Both the position numbers and the translations under genes were made by a program. Source: Saccharibacillus sp. CPCC 101409 (GTDB lineage Bacteria > Bacillota > Bacilli > Paenibacillales > Paenibacillaceae). Taken from it: DNA of 64,000 bases. Below, piece after piece: positions 60,906 to 64,000 of this stretch. How positions within the stretch are numbered: position 1 is the first letter of the stretch; every line of letters starts with the position of its first letter. The stretch spans positions 186,001-250,000 of the forward strand of contig NZ_JAULSA010000001.1 in the NCBI RefSeq assembly GCF_030518235.1, read 5' to 3'. A model generated the notes under the pieces. It made no database searches. It saw nothing but the letters and a program-made list of their open reading frames with translations, and was not told where the DNA came from.

Positions 60906-61547
60906 ACTCCCGATAAACGGGCAGCGGCGGATATATTCGGGGTCTTGAAGCTGCCCGACCAGGAAGCGGGCCACGTCTCCGTTGTACACGCGGTTGCCGG
61001 TCATGCGGGCGATATCCGCTTTGACCGCGCAGCCTCCCTGGCCTTCCTTGACCATCGGGAGCCGGACGAGCGTCCAGTCGGCGGCGCTGCTTTGCAGCAC
61101 ATGCAGTTCGCGCAGCCGGTCTTCGACGAACTGCGGATGCAGCGAACGCAGCATGCGCGACACAAGGCGCGCGCCGACCGACTTGCGGTCGCCCTGGAGC
61201 GTCAGCGAGGTGCCGGTCACGCCGATGTAGCGGCGGATGCCCGCCCGCTCCATTTCTTCCAGGATGCGCCGGGTAACGACGCTGTAGACCGGCTCTTCCT
61301 GCGGAGGCCGGCCGAATGTATTGATGACCGCGGCGCAGCCGGTCAGCAGTTCCCGCAGCGAGTCGAAGCGCATGACGTCGCCCTGAACGACGGACAAACG
61401 TCCGGCCATGTCGGGCGGGAGCTGCATAGGGCGCGCGTTTCGGACGAGCATGCGGACTCTGTAGCCCTGCTGCAAAGCGCAGCTGACGACGTAGCGCCCG
61501 GCGCTGCCCGTTCCTCCGATTACGGCGATGAGGTTGGATTGATTCAT
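60903..61547 (-). CDS. NAD(P)H-binding SDR (NmrA-like)
   Basis: A 214-residue atypical short-chain dehydrogenase. The loop is VIGGTGSAGRYV, followed by LVRNARPM and VVQGDVMRFDSL. It has no classical YxxxK pair and resembles the small YwnB/SDR5-type proteins of unknown substrate. The ATG at 61547 follows GGAGGGC. Its stop codon TAG is supplied by the end of the tandem palindrome array, so its last residues may differ from the ancestral protein. Confidence 0.85.
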   Translation of the reverse strand: MNQSNLIAVIGGTGSAGRYVVSCALQQGYRVRMLVRNARPMQLPPDMAGRLSVVQGDVMRFDSLRELLTGCAAVINTFGRPPQEEPVYSVVTRRILEEMERAGIRRYIGVTGTSLTLQGDRKSVGARLVSRMLRSLHPQFVEDRLRELHVLQSSAADWTLVRLPMVKEGQGGCAVKADIARMTGNRVYNGDVARFLVGQLQDPEYIRRCPFIGS

Positions 61548-61860
61548 GTTGCCCTTGCCCTCCATAACCAATATGCTGCACGCTGCGATTGGTCGCAGCT
61601 TACAGGGAGATTCCTACATTTCTATTATGCGAGTCCGGCGCTGAGGTTTCAACTTTGCGGGCGGGAAGCGGGGGAAGAACGGGATTTCGGCTTTGAAAAA
61701 GAGGCTGCGGCCCGCCCGCGCGAATACATGGCGATCCGAACGGCGCGGCGTTTTGCGGGCGTTTTTTACCGGGCGTGGTGCCAAGCGGCTTCCACCGGGT
61801 ATTGATAGAAGAGAACAGCGGCCGGTCGGCCGCTTCTACGACAAATATCGGGAGAATACC
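61548..61860. other. 313-bp spacer between divergent SDR and opuC genes
   Basis: GCTGCGA-TTGG-TCGCAGC, a perfect 7-bp hairpin, lies at 61582-61599 in the SDR leader. The rest has no gene-like ORF and no promoter I can place with confidence. It must hold the opuC promoter. Confidence 0.45.
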
Positions 61861-62838
61861 ATGATCTCATTCGAACGCGTTACCAAGACCTACGGAGACG
61901 GGCGTACGGCTGTCGACGGTCTGTCTTTTTCCGTGCAAAAAGGCGAGTTCTTCGTTCTGATCGGTCCGAGCGGATGCGGCAAAACGACGGTGCTCAAAAT
62001 GATCAACCGGCTGATCGAAAACAGCGGAGGCCAGATCCGTATCGGCGGCAGGCCGATCGGCGAATACAAATTGAGCGAGCTGCGCTGGAATATCGGCTAC
62101 GTGCTCCAGCAGATCGCGCTGTTTCCGCATATGACGATCGCCGAGAATATCGCCATCGTGCCTGAGCTCAAGCGCGCGCCGCGCGAAGAAACGGCGAAGA
62201 CCGTCGACCGGCTGCTGCACATGGTCGGGCTCGATCCGAACGTGTACCGCGACAAGCGGCCGTCCGAGCTGTCCGGCGGCCAGCAGCAGCGGGTCGGCGT
62301 CGTTCGCGCCCTGGCGGCCGACCCCGACATCCTGCTGATGGACGAGCCGTTCAGCGCGCTCGATCCGGTAACGCGCGAGAAGCTCCAGAACGACCTGCTG
62401 GAGCTTCAGCGCAGCATCCACAAGACCATCGTGTTCGTAACGCACGACATGCGCGAAGCGCTGAAGCTGGGCGACCGCATCTGCGTGATGAACGAAGGCA
62501 AGATTGTCCAGCTCGGGCGTCCGGCGGACATCCTGAATCATCCGGCGAACGACTTCGTGCGCGAGTTCCTGGGCGGCGAACTGCAGGCCGCGCAGCCGCG
62601 CGTGCCGGCGCTGACGGCGGGCGATCTGGCGGAACCGATCACACCGGACAACCGGCTGGCTTCGGAGGGCGCGGTCACGATCGGAGCGGAAACGGAAACG
62701 GGCGAACTGCTGTGGCATTTTGCGGCGCAAGAGCGCCTGCTGGTGCGCCGCGGCGACGCGGTCGTCGGCGTGCTGGAACGCGATAAGACGCTCAAACGGA
62801 TTGCGCGCGAGTTCGAGGAAGGAGGCGTGGCGAAGTGA
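61861..62838 (+). CDS. opuCA: Osmoprotectant ABC transporter ATPase (OpuCA-like)
   Basis: A 325-residue ABC ATPase for glycine betaine, carnitine or choline uptake. Walker A is GPSGCGKTT, the Q-loop YVLQQIALFPHM, the signature LSGGQQQR, Walker B ILLMDEP and H-loop VTHD. The C-terminal ~75 residues hold one CBS-like repeat rather than the two usual in OpuCA. The ATG has GGGAGA upstream. The next gene's GTG overlaps its stop by 4 bases. Confidence 0.9.
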   Translation: MISFERVTKTYGDGRTAVDGLSFSVQKGEFFVLIGPSGCGKTTVLKMINRLIENSGGQIRIGGRPIGEYKLSELRWNIGYVLQQIALFPHMTIAENIAIVPELKRAPREETAKTVDRLLHMVGLDPNVYRDKRPSELSGGQQQRVGVVRALAADPDILLMDEPFSALDPVTREKLQNDLLELQRSIHKTIVFVTHDMREALKLGDRICVMNEGKIVQLGRPADILNHPANDFVREFLGGELQAAQPRVPALTAGDLAEPITPDNRLASEGAVTIGAETETGELLWHFAAQERLLVRRGDAVVGVLERDKTLKRIAREFEEGGVAK

Positions 62839-64000
62839 AGACCTTCTTCGACGTGCTGGGCGAACGCCAGAGCCAGCTCTGGAACGTGCTCGGCGAGCAT
62901 ATCGCCCTGTCGTTTATCGCGCTGCTGCTCGCGGCGCTGATCGCCGTGCCGCTCGGTCTGCTGCTGGCGCGGCATCCCAAAGGCGCGGAAGGCGTCATCG
63001 GCGTAACGGCCGTGCTCCAGACGATTCCTTCGCTGGCGCTGCTAGGCCTGCTGATCCCGCTGCTCGGCATCGGGCGCGTGCCGGCGGTCGTGGCGCTTGT
63101 GATCTACGCGCTGCTGCCGATTCTGCGCAATACGTATACCGGCGTGCGCGAAGTCGATCCGTCGCTGCTCGAAGCGGCCGACGCGATGGGCATGAACGCG
63201 CGCCAGCGGCTGCTCAAAGTGGAACTGCCGCTGGCGATGCCCGTTGTCATGGCCGGTATCCGCACGGCGACCGTGCTGATTATCGGGACGGCGACGCTGG
63301 CGGCGCTGATCGGCGGCGGCGGTCTGGGCGAACTGATCCTGCTCGGAATCGACCGCAACGATACCAACCTTATCCTGCTCGGCGCGATTCCCGCGGCGCT
63401 GCTGGCGATCGTGTTCGACTTCGCCCTGCGCTTCCTGGAGAAGCTGTCGTTCCGGCGCTCGCTGACCGCGCTCGGCGGCTTTGCGGTGGTGATTCTGCTG
63501 TTCCTGCTGATCCCTTTGTTCGGGCAGGGCGGCAAAGCCGATCTTGTGATCGCCGGCAAGCTCGGGGCGGAGCCGGAAATTCTGATCAATATGTACAAAG
63601 ACCTGATCGAACAGGATACGGATCTGAACGTCGAACTGAAACCGGGCTTCGGCAAAACGTCGTTCGTGTTCAGCGCGCTTCAGAACGGCGATATCGATAT
63701 CTATCCGGAGTTCACCGGCACGGCGATCAGCGAGTTTATGAAAACGACCGCGGTCAGCACCGACGCGAAAGCCGTGTACGAACAGGCCAGGGACGGCATG
63801 AAGCAGCAGTTCAACATAGCGCTGCTTGCGCCGATGGCTTACAACAACACGTATGCGGTCGCTATGTCCAAGAAGCTGGCGGAGCAGTACAAGGTTGAGA
63901 AGATTTCCGATCTCAAGCCGCTGGAAAACAATCTGGAAGCGGGCTTCACACTGGAATTCTCCGACCGCGAAGACGGCTATCTGGGCATCCAGAAGCTGTA
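62835..64000 (+). CDS. Osmoprotectant permease fused to substrate-binding protein, 3' end outside window
   Basis: 388 codons are visible. Residues ~1-215 are an OpuC/OpuB-type permease (GLLIPLLGIGR, LPILRNTYTGVREVD, the EAAxxxG coupling helix EAADAMGMN, GTATLAALIGGGGLGE). From ~235 the frame continues as the OpuCC-type binding domain (KADLVIAGKLGAEPEILINM, DIDIYPEFTGTAIS). Bacterial OpuC systems of this kind often fuse OpuCB and OpuCC. The start is GTG overlapping opuCA (GTGA). With opuCA it forms an operon for compatible-solute uptake under osmotic stress. Confidence 0.9.
   Translation, partial: MKTFFDVLGERQSQLWNVLGEHIALSFIALLLAALIAVPLGLLLARHPKGAEGVIGVTAVLQTIPSLALLGLLIPLLGIGRVPAVVALVIYALLPILRNTYTGVREVDPSLLEAADAMGMNARQRLLKVELPLAMPVVMAGIRTATVLIIGTATLAALIGGGGLGELILLGIDRNDTNLILLGAIPAALLAIVFDFALRFLEKLSFRRSLTALGGFAVVILLFLLIPLFGQGGKADLVIAGKLGAEPEILINMYKDLIEQDTDLNVELKPGFGKTSFVFSALQNGDIDIYPEFTGTAISEFMKTTAVSTDAKAVYEQARDGMKQQFNIALLAPMAYNNTYAVAMSKKLAEQYKVEKISDLKPLENNLEAGFTLEFSDREDGYLGIQKL

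Overview
The window is one stretch of a moderately high-GC Gram-positive chromosome. It looks like the Paenibacillaceae, Paenibacillus or more likely a pigmented Saccharibacillus. The reasons are: strong AAGGAG-type ribosome binding sites with many TTG and GTG starts; two SLH-domain surface proteins; paired WYL regulators; a futalosine-route menaquinone operon; OpuC-type osmoprotectant uptake; C30 carotenoid genes; and several secreted or cytoplasmic glycan enzymes (GH42, GH85, GH94). Genus is an inference. There are no rRNA genes, complete tRNA genes or prophage genes. About 48 protein genes are supported, including partial and broken ones.

Layout. 1-3.2 kb: esterase, diaponeurosporene oxidase (crtP) and aldehyde dehydrogenase, all on the minus strand. 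3.4-5.9 kb: SLH surface protein. 6.1-7.6 kb: mqnB-mqnD. 7.8-10.9 kb: mug glycosylase and an MHYT-PAS-GGDEF-EAL protein. 11.0-11.5 kb: a 431-bp repeat element. 11.5-24.6 kb: aldo/keto reductase, polysaccharide deacetylase, chemoreceptor, AEC transporter, LysR/APC permease pair, DUF4261, SGNH hydrolase and a CHASE3-GAF-GGDEF cyclase. 24.6-25.5 kb: a dense cluster of repeats with an inverted copy of the 431-bp element. 25.6-28.6 kb: gldA-dhaKL glycerol use. 29-34.4 kb: NmrA/HxlR pair, GH42, pirin, small protein, GNAT. 34.7-37.5 kb: secreted GH85. 37.7-39.6 kb: an AT-richer island with a TOPRIM/ATPase defence-type pair whose ATPase has an in-frame TAG. 39.8-47.1 kb: GH94, membrane protein, DUF3891, stalk-domain protein, WYL pair. 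47.1-48.7 kb: repeats, a deleted FAD mono-oxygenase and a lipoprotein. 49.0-53.4 kb: an RNA-repair locus (candidate Y RNA, Ro60/TROVE, RtcB, small ORF, KptA). 53.8-57.8 kb: tatD and an SLH-Big2 surface protein. 58-64 kb: P-loop protein, exonuclease-BRCT, SDR, and opuC running off the end.

The most unusual content is non-coding. (1) Five array sites, two of them copies within the 431-bp element, each hold four ~26-bp units at centre spacings of 50-51 / 61 / 50-51 bp, or 51 / 72 / 50 in one. The units come from three unrelated-looking sequence families. The spacing is kept although the sequence is not, and the exception differs by about one helical turn. (2) A family of ~107-bp nested palindromes sits in five intergenic places, once as three perfect tandem copies. 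(3) The 431-bp elements lie between duplicated copies of a host terminator hairpin at both sites. (4) A hairpin RNA with a canonical T-arm lies just upstream of ro60 and fits a bacterial Y RNA.

How the genes work together: crtP and the aldehyde dehydrogenase probably make a C30 carotenoid acid. mqnB and mqnD are successive steps of one pathway. GldA makes dihydroxyacetone and DhaKL phosphorylates it. Ro60, the Y RNA, RtcB and KptA act on damaged or spliced RNA ends. All family names come from reading the translations; no database search was run.
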